DNA of 64,000 nt from Tritrichomonas musculus (GCA_039105265.1 JAPFFF010000018.1:186001-250000), one strand, 5' to 3'. Shown: positions 47,736 through 59,734, counted from the first letter of the stretch. Notes: a model not told the origin generated them from the letters alone. Translations and numbers: made by a program.

Positions 47736-49545
47736 TTTATGACCTAACTAAAAAAATCAAAATTTTTTGATATCACGATACTTTTTAGAGAGAAAATCTT
47801 ATCAAATTCAAAAAGTGGAAATTTAAAAAAGGCTTTTTTTTTTGAATGATATTATTTCAATGATTTTAAACGACTATTCAATTCTAATTCAATTTTATAT
47901 ATAATTCTGAAGATGAAATTTTACGATAACATATAATTTCAAAGAGGTAATTTTATTTTTGAATGGATTCAAAATTGTCCAAGAATACTCAAAATGATTA
48001 TTTTGATATCAAAATCCGAAATTTTTTCAAAAAAAAAATATTTATGGTAAAATAAAATATTGCTTATTTGAAATTTTAATCAAATATAACTCAAAAAATA
48101 AACAAATAATCATTATGATAATAATTTTTTTTTAATATGGTTAAAAAAACTTTTCTCTTTAACCAATACAGAAAGATCAAATAAAACCAAATAATTTTAA
48201 TCTTTCTGTATGATTTGACTGAGATGGTGATAAAAGTCACATTCTGAGATAAAACGTGACTTTTGAATATAAAAATTGAAAGAATCTCACAAAAAGTTAT
48301 AAATTGTAAAAAATGAATGGATTACTATCGATTTGATCACAATAAAAAAGAAAGAAATCATTTTTGTTAACTCTTAGTATTTTTAAAGAATAGTACAAAA
48401 TACTAGAATATCGTTTAGTAGAGGATATTAAATGCTCTGCACTTTTTTTTCAAATTTATATTATTATTAGGACAACTGAATTTTGGCTCATTTGATATGA
48501 AAAAACACATCATATACGTATGACCAAATATTTATATTTTGAATTAAAAGTATCTTTCATAAGATATATAATATTTATATATTTGTTAGTGAATTTATTA
48601 AGATAAATACAGTTGAAAAGAGAATTTCGAGTGATATATATGAATATCTTTTCAAATTAATGCTAACTCAACATTTAACAAATCATTTTAGATATCAAAT
48701 TATAAAGCCCCCGTAAAAGAATGCAGAATTACTACTTAAATTCATTTTTTGCTTATCTATCAATTTATCTTTGATTTTAATATAGTTTATTTAAAAATTA
48801 ATATAATACAAACATACAAAAAAACCATCAAATTCCAGTCATTATTTTTATGGAACAGTTGATTTCATATTGATTCTATATTTATACTTTCTCCAGAAAA
48901 AGCGATTTTGGATATTTGATGATGGAAGTCTTTCACTAAGATATTTTGATCGTTACTATTTTATATCATCTATTCCATATAACTACCAATTATGTTGATA
49001 ATAAACATTTAACTCTCTTTTATTAGATAATATTCAGTTAATTTTTGGTCAAAATAACGTTATATTGGTTATTATATTTAGCATTAAGATGGTTAACCAA
49101 TAAAACGTTAATTTTGATCAAAAACTAAGTTTCTTCTATTTTACTTTTAACCAGTTCTATAAATCAAGTACCGATCCTCAATTATCAAAAAAGTTTTTAT
49201 ATTTGTTATAAATGGAAAAAAAATTTGTATCCTAGAAAATATCTGCTGATTTATTATCAAACAATGCTTCAAAAATACATCAAATAGATCCCGATAATGA
49301 GCAAATATTCAATTAATACACAATAGAAAGGAAATTTTCCTTTTTTCATGATATTCGTAACTTCATTTTAGAAATCTTCGAAAAGCATGGAAGAGTCAGC
49401 ATGATATTATTACAAATATAACTTCAGATTAATTTCGCTTGATAATTTTGCCTATTTCAACCATTATCGTTGTTAAATGATAATATAAAAAAAATAAATT
49501 AGTAATGATGATTTTTTTTATTATCAAATCAAATAATTAATTTAT
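47736..49545. other. intergenic region with several hairpins
   Basis: 1.8 kb without a credible ORF. It holds two neighbouring hairpins upstream of the IBD gene: ATACAGAAAGAT/ATCTTTCTGTAT at 48166-48211 and AAAAGTCAC/GTGACTTTT at about 48232-48258. A larger foldback lies at 49036-49132. The remainder is simple AT-rich sequence. Confidence 0.5.
49036..49132. repeat. short foldback element, arms of about 33 bp
   Basis: The left arm (TTTTTGGTCAAAATAACG, then TATTGGTTA) and the right arm (TAACCAATA, then CGTTAATTTTGATCAAAAA) are inverted copies with a few mismatches around a ~22-bp loop. It has no ORF. It could be a tiny MITE or a structured regulatory site. Confidence 0.6.
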
Positions 49546-52500
49546 TTATGGGTCAGCGTTCATTTCTACTTCATCTTCGCTCTTATCTTTATTCTTCTTA
49601 CCTCTTAATATGAAATAAATGATGAGGATGACGATAATAGCAACGACCACGATAACAGCAATAGTTATTCCAGCTATAGCACCACCGCTAAGTTTACTAT
49701 TATGAAGTGGGTAATTGCAAAATGTTTTATTCAAATAATTTGACGAAGTATGAATTCCTTTTGTATGCGAAAATCCAATATCATAGTCGCAATCTGGCTG
49801 GAATCTTCCATTGTAATAAATGTTACTAAATTTAGTATCATCGAATGCTTTTGCACCGATTCTTAAGAAGTATTTGTACCTGAAATAAGGGAATTGATTC
49901 TGATTCTGGATATTATTTGGATAAACTTTTTGTGCTTCTTCATCACTTTCAATGAAGAATGTTAAAGAACCTTTCTTGAAGCCACTACAACCGTCAAATG
50001 CATGTGATCCAATTATTGTCTGACCTTTAGATGGATCAACGTTGATTGTCAAGTGTCCTGAAAAACCAGTACAGCCAGCAAATGCATATTCTTCAATCCT
50101 TTTGACACTTGGTTTAATTTCTAAAGGACCGTGAACTCCACTGCATCCATTAAAGGCATATTTACCAATTGTATCTATTGAATCTTTGTATTCAATGGAT
50201 TGAAGACCTGAACATCCAGAGAACGCTCTATCTGGAATCTTGTCATTTTGATATATGTCTTGGATTTCAGGCAAGATTAAATCATATGTTAGCTTACTGC
50301 AGCCTTGAAATGCACCTGTACCAATTATTAAACTATCTGAATCACGTTCTTCAAATTCAAGGCGTGTAAATGCACAATCTCTAAATGCATAGTCATCAAC
50401 TTTGTCAACATATTTTGGTATGTAGAGCAAACCATTGATGCCATCTAATTTCGAGCATCCTGAGAATACATACTTATTAAATGTATATGCTGTTGATGAT
50501 GGTGGTGGTGGTGGTCGTGATGGCTTTGTTTGAGGCATTTCAAAATAAAAATTGAGGCTAGAACAATCTTCAAATGCACTTCTTTCAAATACTGGTAATG
50601 CTGTACTAAATCCATAATCAAATGTAATTGATTGCAAGTTTGAGCATCCATAAAAGATTCTCTTAGGAAATTCTAGAATATTTTCTAAATTAATTGTTCC
50701 ATTTAATCTCTTGCAGTTTTCAAATGCTCCTTCTTTTAATGTTACCGATGTTCCAAATTTAATATTATGAAATCCGCATCCAGAAAATGCATATCCTTCA
50801 ATTGTGCCTGCACGACTTGGAATGTTTAATTCTCCCTCTAAAGATGACATTCCATAAAACGATTTATATGCAACATCGCCAGAACCAAGCAATGTTAACC
50901 TGTTGAGTCCTTTGACGTCTCTGAATGTGTATTGGTTAAATTTAGAGCCAAGGTATGCTGTAAGCATGACAATTCCACCAGAACTTTCATTTGCAAATAC
51001 TGTGTTTGCGAAAACGTTGATTCCGCATGATGTTAATGGATAAAGAGTCAATGATCTAAGCTGATTTGGACAGTTTGCAAAGGCTTCGTTACCAATTTCT
51101 TCAATGCCACTTATGTCGAGATCACCAACGAGTGAGCAATGATAAAAGGCGCGTCGTCCAACAGATGCACTTGATGAATACATTGCTCGTAATGTGAAAG
51201 GCATGTTGAAATCTTCAAATGCAGATTCACCTATAGATGCAGAACCTTTCAAGTCTAGAATTCCTCCAAAACTGGTGCAACCATCGAAGCAATGCCTGCC
51301 CAAAGAGCCAGATAAGTATAAAGTAACGTTATTGATATCGGGTCCCAGGCTGACGCAGTTAATAAAAGCATAATTGCTCATATCACCACCAATGGATAAG
51401 CCTCCTCTGAGACTTGAGCAATTAGCAAACGTGTAATCGCCAAAAGTACCACCCGAAATTGCTACGCCTCCTCTGAGATTTGCGCAATTAGCAAAAGTGC
51501 TTTGGCCAAATCGACCGTCAGAAATCATTATAATTTCAGCTCCACTGAGTCTTTGGCAATTGGCAAAAGTGCAATCTCCAAAACTACCTCCTGAAATCGT
51601 TATGCCTCCAATAAGATTGTTGCAGCTTTCAAAAGTGTAGCCTTCAAAAGTGCCACCTTCAATATATATACCTTTAATGAGATTTTGGCAATTTGAAAAT
51701 GCATTATAACGAACAGGATAATAATTTCTGTAATTATTATAAATCATAAATGAAACTGAACTAACCGATGAGCCATAGAAAGATCGATTGAAAATACCAA
51801 TTTCTGTCCTTAAAATGCCTTCATTTTGATAGTTATATCCAATGTGAAAGCGCACTCTTTTTAGGCCTGTGCATCTTTCAAATGCTGATTGACCAATGCA
51901 GTATATATAAAAAGGAAAATCTAAAATGTCATCTTCTTCTTCATCACCGTATTTTGTACTGTCAACGTTATGATTGTTATAGCATGGAATTCCGGTAAAT
52001 GCGTAATCACCAATGCGGAAGTAATCTGTATTACCATCTGTATCGAAATCTAACTCAGCTCTTTTAATTTTAGTACAGCCATAGAATGCACAATCACCAA
52101 TGTCACATATTGTCTTGATTGTCAAGTGATGATTGAAGCTGTTGCAGTTGTGGAATGCATATTGGCCAATGTATTTACAAGTCTTAGGGAAATCAAGAAC
52201 GCCGTTGAGGCTAGAACAATTTGCAAAAGCATAATCTCCAATTTTTTGTAGCTGTGCATTTTCGTTGAATGTTATTTTCCTTAATGCGGCGCAATTGCTG
52301 AATGCTCTTGCTTCAATACTTTCCAGAGTTTCAGTTACATTGATTTCAGAAACCATAGCTCGGCAGTTTTCAAATGCTTGCTCACCGATTTTTTGAAGGT
52401 TACTTCCTGATTCAATTACTAACTTTCTTATGTTACCGCAGTTTGCAAAGGCTTCAGCACTAATTTCAGTTACAGTACTTGGAATGATGAGATCAGAAGT

Positions 52501-54912
52501 GATTCCTAAAGAGTAAAATGCACGCACACCAATAGTCTTCATTCCACTAATTCCACCATCATTTTCTGTTTTATGAGAACGCAATTGAAGTGTTCTCAAA
52601 GCAACACATCCTGCAAATGCTTCTTTAAGAATATTAGAATTATCAATGGAAACTGAACTAATAGTAGTGCAGTTTGTGAATGCATAATCTTCAATTTCTG
52701 AAAAATACCAAGGAATCTCGACATCGCCAGTAATGTTTGCTTCGAAAAATGCGTACCTTCCAATACGGTATTCATTTTGAGAAAATTCTGTAAATTTGAG
52801 ATGGAATTGGTTTGTTTTTCCAAATCTAAGAAATGCATATTTGCCAACTCCTCTATTATAACCGTTATCGTTTGTTCCAACTGCTCCAATTGAGAGTGTC
52901 ACATCAAGAGCTGAACAAGAACAATTATCGAAAGCGTAGTCACCAATAGTTCCATTGATTGTAATATTTTTAGCAAAACTGCACAATTGGAATGCATTGT
53001 AGCTAATGCCTGCTGTACCTTCAATTTTAACAAAGCCTCTGAATATTATATCATAAAATGCTTCTGTCTCTATCTCGCAGCTATCTGAGCCATCAATTTT
53101 GCCGCCAATTGTTATGTCATAAATTTCATTTTCATCAAAGCAATGGAAAGGAACATTACCTGAATGAATTGTGATTGGCTGTGAGAGGACACCGCAGTTA
53201 GAGAAAGCATATGGCGAAATTGAGTCTGCATTTATAATGATTTCTTCGTTTCCGAGTTTGGTATTGTAAGCAAAGGCATATTCACCAATAGATGAAATAA
53301 ATGAATGGAGAACAAGTTTACACTGCAAGCCTGATCCATAAAATGCTCTTTCTTGGATTTCAGTCGTTATTGAATCAACTTGATAATTAATATCACGGTC
53401 GCATGTTATAGTTAAGTTTTCGATGCCAAAATTGCTGTTGAAGCATATTTCGAAAGCTCCTTTTTCAATCGTTTCACAATTGTGAATTATTATTTTTTTA
53501 ATATTTGTGCAGTTGTAAAAAGCGTATGCTCCGATATTTTTATCTTTAATGTAAACAGCACCAGCAATGGATTGGCATTCAGCAAAAGACTTCTCTCCAA
53601 TTTTACTTACACGAGTTGGAAACCTTAAGAATTGTGATTCATCTTCAGGATCAGAATTTGTGACTCCAGAGCGATAAAATGCATAATCTTCAATGTCTAT
53701 TGGTCCTCCATTTTCTTCAACGAACGTCAGTTTAATCAAGCCTTTGGAAGATTCAAATGCATGATAACCAATTAATGATCCTGTTGTGGCTTTTGACTCT
53801 CCTATCACTAAATTAAATGTTTCTGTACCAAAGTCAGCGGTGTAGAAAGCATGCTGACCGATAACAATTGGGATTGGTCTGTTGTTGCTATCTACATCAT
53901 TATCGATCTGAATTCCATAGCCTTTTTTATTCCCAGTTTTAGAGAAAGTGCATTTAGCAAATGCAAATTCTTCTATAGTTAGATCAGAGAAGGGCTGCAA
54001 CCCTAATAATTTGACATTTCTTCCACAGAAAGCATATGGACCGATTGTTAGTGATAATGTTGTTAGATCAGGTGCCGTTCCTGTTGTCATTTGCCTTATT
54101 TCATTAATGTCGGTTGGTTTTTCTGGATCACAATGAAAAGCACTTTCTCCGATACTTGTGGAGCTGACAATTATTTTGCTGACCAAAGGACAGTTCCTGA
54201 AAGCATTAGATTCAATTTCATTTGCCTTTATAATTGGTGCTTGTCCACCGATTACCAATTTTTGGCAATTTTCGAAAGCAGATTGACCAATAGAAGTCAT
54301 GCTATCAGAGAAAATTATTGAGCTAAGGTTGCTTTCATAAAATGCAAATGATTGAACTTCCTTCAATTTTTTATCAGTGAAATCTATTTGGTAATCAGTT
54401 AAAGGGCATCCTGCAAAAGTGTAAGACGCAATTGTAGTGATATCAGGGAATCTTGAGTCAATATTTGTGAGACCAGAGTGGTAAAAGGCACCTTCATTAA
54501 TGCTCGAAAACCCATCAGGATCATCAAAAGTTACACTTGTCAATCTTTCACAGTATGCAAAAGCACCTGCACCGATTGTTTTAGTGTCTTCATCAATTTT
54601 TATCGAGCTAAGAGATGATGCATAAAAAGCATAAGCTGGAATGTCTTCATTCTTATAGATTACTTTTTCTAGGTTCTTGCATTCACGCAAGTAAAGATTT
54701 CCGTTGCCTTTCCAATCTGTAATTGTTATTGTTCCGCTTTTGTCATCATATTCATCACAGTGAGGGTTGAACACATGCTTCAACTCGTATTTGTAATCAT
54801 CAGGGTCTGCTGCTGCAGCATACTTACTTAGAAACAGCAAAGACAACAACATTTTTAAAAAATGAAGTAAAGTAAGTTGTGAAAATTGAATCGAAATTTT
54901 AAAAAAGTGCAT
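49546..54912 (-). CDS. BspA-like LRR surface protein with signal peptide and C-terminal membrane anchor, 1788 aa
   Basis: The frame starts at 54912. A second Met at 54852 (MLLSLLFLSKYAAAADPDD) gives a textbook signal peptide with likely cleavage after the Ala run, so translation from 54852 (1768 residues) is the better model. The ectodomain is a long series of LRR_5 repeats (I...AFANC..L..I). It includes a Gly-rich stretch of the form ISGGTFGDYTFANC (about 51.4-51.7 kb) and a poly-Pro loop near 50500. One membrane helix lies at residues about 1745-1769 (AIAGITIAVIVVVAIIVI...), followed by a 19-residue basic/acidic cytosolic tail. This is the type I membrane class of trichomonad BspA proteins, proposed adhesins. 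Unlike the other two BspA genes here it has no GWC/RDIE module. Confidence 0.92.
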   Translation of the reverse strand: MHFFKISIQFSQLTLLHFLKMLLSLLFLSKYAAAADPDDYKYELKHVFNPHCDEYDDKSGTITITDWKGNGNLYLRECKNLEKVIYKNEDIPAYAFYASSLSSIKIDEDTKTIGAGAFAYCERLTSVTFDDPDGFSSINEGAFYHSGLTNIDSRFPDITTIASYTFAGCPLTDYQIDFTDKKLKEVQSFAFYESNLSSIIFSDSMTSIGQSAFENCQKLVIGGQAPIIKANEIESNAFRNCPLVSKIIVSSTSIGESAFHCDPEKPTDINEIRQMTTGTAPDLTTLSLTIGPYAFCGRNVKLLGLQPFSDLTIEEFAFAKCTFSKTGNKKGYGIQIDNDVDSNNRPIPIVIGQHAFYTADFGTETFNLVIGESKATTGSLIGYHAFESSKGLIKLTFVEENGGPIDIEDYAFYRSGVTNSDPEDESQFLRFPTRVSKIGEKSFAECQSIAGAVYIKDKNIGAYAFYNCTNIKKIIIHNCETIEKGAFEICFNSNFGIENLTITCDRDINYQVDSITTEIQERAFYGSGLQCKLVLHSFISSIGEYAFAYNTKLGNEEIIINADSISPYAFSNCGVLSQPITIHSGNVPFHCFDENEIYDITIGGKIDGSDSCEIETEAFYDIIFRGFVKIEGTAGISYNAFQLCSFAKNITINGTIGDYAFDNCSCSALDVTLSIGAVGTNDNGYNRGVGKYAFLRFGKTNQFHLKFTEFSQNEYRIGRYAFFEANITGDVEIPWYFSEIEDYAFTNCTTISSVSIDNSNILKEAFAGCVALRTLQLRSHKTENDGGISGMKTIGVRAFYSLGITSDLIIPSTVTEISAEAFANCGNIRKLVIESGSNLQKIGEQAFENCRAMVSEINVTETLESIEARAFSNCAALRKITFNENAQLQKIGDYAFANCSSLNGVLDFPKTCKYIGQYAFHNCNSFNHHLTIKTICDIGDCAFYGCTKIKRAELDFDTDGNTDYFRIGDYAFTGIPCYNNHNVDSTKYGDEEEDDILDFPFYIYCIGQSAFERCTGLKRVRFHIGYNYQNEGILRTEIGIFNRSFYGSSVSSVSFMIYNNYRNYYPVRYNAFSNCQNLIKGIYIEGGTFEGYTFESCNNLIGGITISGGSFGDCTFANCQRLSGAEIIMISDGRFGQSTFANCANLRGGVAISGGTFGDYTFANCSSLRGGLSIGGDMSNYAFINCVSLGPDINNVTLYLSGSLGRHCFDGCTSFGGILDLKGSASIGESAFEDFNMPFTLRAMYSSSASVGRRAFYHCSLVGDLDISGIEEIGNEAFANCPNQLRSLTLYPLTSCGINVFANTVFANESSGGIVMLTAYLGSKFNQYTFRDVKGLNRLTLLGSGDVAYKSFYGMSSLEGELNIPSRAGTIEGYAFSGCGFHNIKFGTSVTLKEGAFENCKRLNGTINLENILEFPKRIFYGCSNLQSITFDYGFSTALPVFERSAFEDCSSLNFYFEMPQTKPSRPPPPPSSTAYTFNKYVFSGCSKLDGINGLLYIPKYVDKVDDYAFRDCAFTRLEFEERDSDSLIIGTGAFQGCSKLTYDLILPEIQDIYQNDKIPDRAFSGCSGLQSIEYKDSIDTIGKYAFNGCSGVHGPLEIKPSVKRIEEYAFAGCTGFSGHLTINVDPSKGQTIIGSHAFDGCSGFKKGSLTFFIESDEEAQKVYPNNIQNQNQFPYFRYKYFLRIGAKAFDDTKFSNIYYNGRFQPDCDYDIGFSHTKGIHTSSNYLNKTFCNYPLHNSKLSGGAIAGITIAVIVVVAIIVILIIYFILRGKKNKDKSEDEVEMNADP

Positions 54913-55422
54913 AATTTGACATGAAAGCTTTATATTATTGGATGCAGATCAATGCTGTTTAAAGACTTATGCGTAAAAATTTCGCATAATTTTCAAAAAT
55001 TATTTTTTCAATGCTATTATGGTCAAATAGTTGAGAACTTTTTCAGTCACTTTTTTATAATCATTGTTTAATTAACTATTTGCTTTGGTCAAAATGATTT
55101 GTTTCCATGCTCCAATTGTAACAAAATTTCAGTTTTTCATTGAATTTGTTACCATGCTTTATCGTATTATTTGGATTATTGAATAGTTTACTTCATTTTT
55201 GTTAGTTTTTCGATGGTTTACTGACGTTATTTATTAACAATATAAACAAAACTAAAATCCGACCAATATAAATAGTCAAAAATGAAATGAAAATAAATAA
55301 ACGTTTTTGGATGAATCATGCAAGCTTTATCGATAACAAATTCTCATACAATGAATGCTGTATGCTAATCAAAACATAGAATTAAAATGAATAAAAAAGA
55401 GTATAATAATAATATATGTATC
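54913..55422. other. intergenic region
   Basis: About 510 bp, upstream of the surface BspA gene and downstream of a small gene. TTTCATGTCAAATT precedes the upstream ATG. No clear motif was found. Confidence 0.4.
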
Positions 55423-56040
55423 TTATTTAGTCAATTCAAATAAACTATTAAAGTCAAAGTTAGTTGATTTGCTTGATGAATAATGAGTTGATAAATCATT
55501 TTCTGTGTTTGATTGTTCAAAACTATCTATCTCTTTATTGAATACAATGTCTTGAAAAATTGATTTAGTTTGACTTACATTAGCATTTTCTTTCTGTAAA
55601 TTTGAGGTTTTTACTGCATTTGAAGACTTTTTTGAAGCATTTTGGATTAAGTATTTATTTATGAACTCTGAGTCTGGATTGAAAATATCTTCATAAAAAA
55701 ATTCAGCGAACCATGCTATTAGACCTTCTTTCATTCTTCTTTGTTGTGTTTGTAGGTTGATCCCAATCTTGATATCTTTATATTCTTCTACAAGTCGCTT
55801 TCCTAAAAGAAATAAAAAATCTCTTTTTAAATTGAGCTTTTCGAGCAGATTCTTCATATTATAGTATTTGTTTCCGAGATTTCGTATTCTTTCGTTAATG
55901 CTGTTCCTCATGTTGGCTGTTTGATTTGAAAGTGCCGTGCGTTTAATACAATCATTTTTTAAAAACAAAATAACTTTGTTGTTTTTATTTAGTTTTTTTT
56001 TGCTCATTCCAACAAATGATATGTAAATCTCAAAATTCAT
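55423..56040 (-). CDS. hypothetical basic/coiled-coil protein
   Basis: 205 residues. It is Lys/Asn-rich, with a helical stretch at about 45-110 (LGNKYYNMKNLLEKLNLKR) and an Asn/Ser-rich tail with NDLSTHYSSSKS. The second Met (residue 12, MSKKKLNKNN) is an alternative start. No domain is recognised. Composition and codon pattern are acceptable for a gene, but the evidence is limited to the open frame. Two strong hairpins lie directly upstream of it. Confidence 0.5.
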   Translation of the reverse strand: MNFEIYISFVGMSKKKLNKNNKVILFLKNDCIKRTALSNQTANMRNSINERIRNLGNKYYNMKNLLEKLNLKRDFLFLLGKRLVEEYKDIKIGINLQTQQRRMKEGLIAWFAEFFYEDIFNPDSEFINKYLIQNASKKSSNAVKTSNLQKENANVSQTKSIFQDIVFNKEIDSFEQSNTENDLSTHYSSSKSTNFDFNSLFELTK

Positions 56041-56081
56041 CTCACAATTTAAAAATTTTATTTCAAAAAAAAAAAAAATAA

Positions 56082-56120
56082 AGTAGCTTTTTGAAAGGCT
56101 AAGCCTTTCAAAAATCTACT
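56082..56120. repeat. hairpin upstream of the 55423-56040 gene
   Basis: AGTAG, then TTTTTGAAAGGCT, pairs with AGCCTTTCAAAAA, then CTACT: a near-perfect stem of about 18 bp with one unpaired base. It is followed at 56171-56198 by ACTCAAAAAGTG/CACTTTTTGAGT, a perfect 12-bp stem with a 4-base loop. Confidence 0.7.
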
Positions 56121-56170
56121 TCAATTTATGTTTAATTATCTGTTTTATAACTTTTTGAGTATTTTACAAA

Positions 56171-56198
56171 ACTCAAAAAGTGATGCCACTTTTTGAGT
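56171..56198. repeat. second hairpin, 12-bp perfect stem
   Basis: ACTCAAAAAGTG-ATGC-CACTTTTTGAGT. A further copy of ACTTTTTGAGT begins about 20 bp before it (near 56151) and can compete for pairing. Confidence 0.75.
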
Positions 56199-58890
56199 GT
56201 TTTCATAACTCAAATTAAGAGATTTTTTTTATCTTATTTTTTTGTTTTTAAATAAACTCTTTTAATCGAGTTAAAATCATACAACTAGTTTTTCACAGTA
56301 AGAAAAAAAAATATTTCTATATAAATAAAAGTTATCAATGTTCACCTAAAAAAGCATGATAATTAGTTTTATTTAAATTTGCTGAATACTACAACAATTT
56401 TATCGTGAGAAAAAAAATTTTACGAAGACCAATAAACTGGAATTTTTAAAATTTTAGTTCATTTCAGCTGTCTTGAAGATAAATTAGATTTGGAAATAAA
56501 AAGTAACAGTTATTTTTTTTAGAAAATTAGTATTTTGGAATTTTTTCAACGATCATTTTCAATTCAATCAATAAAATGTCAAATAGAATTCTGAGAAACA
56601 ATAATGAAAATTTCTATCCTCATTTGTTTTTATTCACCATATTCATTTATGTAGATATTTTGTTTTTAAGAGTTTAATCTGATATATGAAATTATATTAC
56701 TAATATTATATGGATTATTGAATAATCATTATTCTTTAAAAATAGAATTTCCAAAAATTGGCTAAATACAGCTGTTTAAGACTTTAATTAGTTTTTTTCC
56801 CTTTGAAATAGATTAGATTTTTTTATATTCCTGAAATAGTATCCGCTTTTTCTATTGAAAATGAAAAACAATCAATTTAAAATTCGATAATAATTCATTT
56901 CAAAAAAGAATTCCAAGAAATTTTTATCATTTTATCTACCAATGCATTAATTAGTACAAATATTTTGCTTTTAACAGTTCAATAAGAAATATATTATTTG
57001 TTTTTGTGAATTAAAAATCTAAAAAATTATATTCATCCAAATTTATTGAATAATACATTTTATTTATTGAACTTTAATCATCTTTTTTGATTTCTTTGAT
57101 AATAAATGCTAATCATATATATAATTTGATATAGAAAAAAATTCACAAAATACTATTTTAAATATGATCAAAAAAGAGATTAAAAATAATTATCTGTTTC
57201 AATAAAAATATCATTTGATTCAGAGAGAGATTGTTTTGCAAATTCAATTAAAGATATTAAGAAATAACATATAAACTATATATTTTAAATATTATTATCC
57301 AAAAGATATTAATTTGTGTAAATATTGCTAATAATGGCTTGTTTTTTCTCTGTTTTCCTACCATTATCCTCTCAATTTTTTCAATTGAAATTGAATTTGC
57401 TCAAAACATTCAAATGGAAAACACACTTTTTCAAAAGGTTCACAAAATATTTCAACATTTTAAAACATTTAAAATGGAAATAATAAAGTAATCTCAATAT
57501 ATCGAGAAAGATTCATTTCTAATTTGGTTTAATTGAATAAATTCCAACTTCTTGGTCATTTAAATACTTTCAAAAAGTTAGTTTCCCAATTTTCTAACCA
57601 TATTGGGATTCTACCATTAGGAGTTTAATCACATTTCTTCAATGATTTTTTAAAAAAAGCATCGTAGTACTATTGTATTCTCAAAATTTAGTTATTGCAT
57701 AAAATTGCGGTTATCCTCAATATTGAATGCCTTTTAGAATATTACATTCAATTTTTTGAGATATATACTAGATTGCTATCGCGATCAATAATTATAAGAC
57801 AAACAAACAAATTCATATATTCCATTATATTCTTCAAAATAAAATATGAAGAGATTACTGCTTTAATTTGCTTTCAATAAAGATCATGAAGATAATTCTA
57901 TTATTCATTATTTTTGTTAAACTTTAATTCTCCCTATATTAATACATTTTTTGTGAAATACGAAATAATATTTATATTATCTTGAGTAATATCAATTTTT
58001 TTTTTGATAACTTTATTAATATTATATTATATATAACAAGTTAGATACAACTCATATGAATAATAATTATAAATATAACAAATTATATTTATAACTTAAA
58101 TTGCTAATATTATTTTTAAATCAAAATATAACTTTCCAAATATAATAATTTTTTTTAGTTTGATGTTTTTATAGTAAAATGTCCGCCTTGCTTTTATTAT
58201 ATGAATAAATAATGAAAATATATCAAATTCATGCAACTTTCCATTATAATGATTATATTAGATCATTATATTATCGAAAAGATGCTCAAACCTAATACAT
58301 TTATTAAATATAAGCATTATAAAAACAGGCAAGGCGCATTAAAAAAAAACATAAATAATGCCATTTAATAGATTTTAAGAAAAACATTTTGAAAATATTG
58401 ACAGAAAATAGATTTCAAAGATTTTATAATAGCAGAAAAAAAAAGCATTCAAATATTTTTGCTATTTGCCAAAATCAATTTTTGAGTTTTTTAATACCGC
58501 CCAAAAAATTTAATTGAAATTTTTATCGTTTTCCAACGGTTTGTTTGAAAACGTGATGTAAAGTTCAGAAATTCCAAAAAATGTACGTTTTTGCCAAAGG
58601 AGAACGGAGAGACGGTTATGACAAAGATTTTTTTCGACTTATTTTATATAAATATAAATATAATATTATATATTAAATAATTCTTAATAAGAAACCAAAA
58701 AGAAATATCGTAGGGAAACAAAGATATTCACAAAATAAAAATAAAAGTTATGAAAAAGTTAATAAATTGAATTGTTATGATAGATTTTTAATTCAATTTC
58801 TTGTAACATTTAGATATCAAAATTGTTACAAAGAATCTGTGCAAGTTGTATAATTATTTTTCATAGTTTATGATTTTATCAATTTATTTT

Positions 58891-58989
58891 ATATTGTATA
58901 CAAACTATATCATGTGATATTATATATAGTTTATAAAAATATAATAAGATAATAATATTTTATTTTTTTAAAAAATTGAATTAAAACTA
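58891..58989 (+). repeat. direct repeat, copy 1 (partner 59392-59490)
   Basis: About 99 bp from TATTGTATACAAACTATATC to AAATTGAATTAAAACTA recur 501 bp downstream with few differences. No ORF lies in or between the copies. Confidence 0.75.
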
Positions 58990-59391
58990 GAGGGTCAGAA
59001 GATAAAAAACTTAGGCCAAAGAAACTTTTATTTTGTTATTTTTATATTATTTATTTTATATTAATCATTAATAAAAAATTTAATAACTTTTTTTTCTAGA
59101 ATATTTTAAGATATGTCTAGGTTTTTATTTGAGAGAAAAGATATCAAAAATTCTGATAAAACTCTGAATTTTTAGAAGTGTTCGAAATTTTTTCTGTTCT
59201 AGTTTTCAGGATATAATTGATACCAGACAATATTTATATGTTTAACAAGTTGTTGGTCAAATATTGAGCATATTCCTCTGTTCAATTTCGAGAAACAATA
59301 AAATCAAATCTGATCAATTATTGAAGTTTTTTAAAGATTGATTAAATTAATAAATGTTTTCATTTATAATATTGTTTATTAACTATGTATT

Positions 59392-59490
59392 ATATTGTAT
59401 ACAAACTATATCATGTGATATTATATTGAGTTTATAAAAATATAATAAGATAATAACATTTTATTTTTTTAAAAAATTGAATTAAAACTA
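59392..59490 (+). repeat. direct repeat, copy 2 (partner 58891-58989)
   Basis: Second copy of the 99-bp repeat. The two copies are separated by about 400 bp of AT-rich sequence. Confidence 0.75.
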
Positions 59491-59734
59491 TATAAAATAA
59501 TCTCTTTCATTTTTATTTTATCTTAACAAAAATGACATAAATCACTTTTTTTTACTATTTTATTTTTATATAATGACATACTAAAATGTTATGCTTAATT
59601 ATTTAGTATATATTTTATAAATATTTTTTTCAAATCTAAAAAAAATTAAAAGAGCTTACCTAGCCTGTTAAATTGATTAAATATTGGATTTTTATATGAT
59701 ATATTTCAAATTTGAAGCCAAAATATATGATATA

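Noticed and set aside
57695-57880. 61-codon open frame
   Set aside because: Short, hydrophobic and random-looking; no upstream or downstream gene signals.
58176-58341. Possible MITE with GCCTTGC / GCAAGGC ends
   Set aside because: Only about 9-10 bp match and the ends have mismatches; not enough to separate from chance in this composition.
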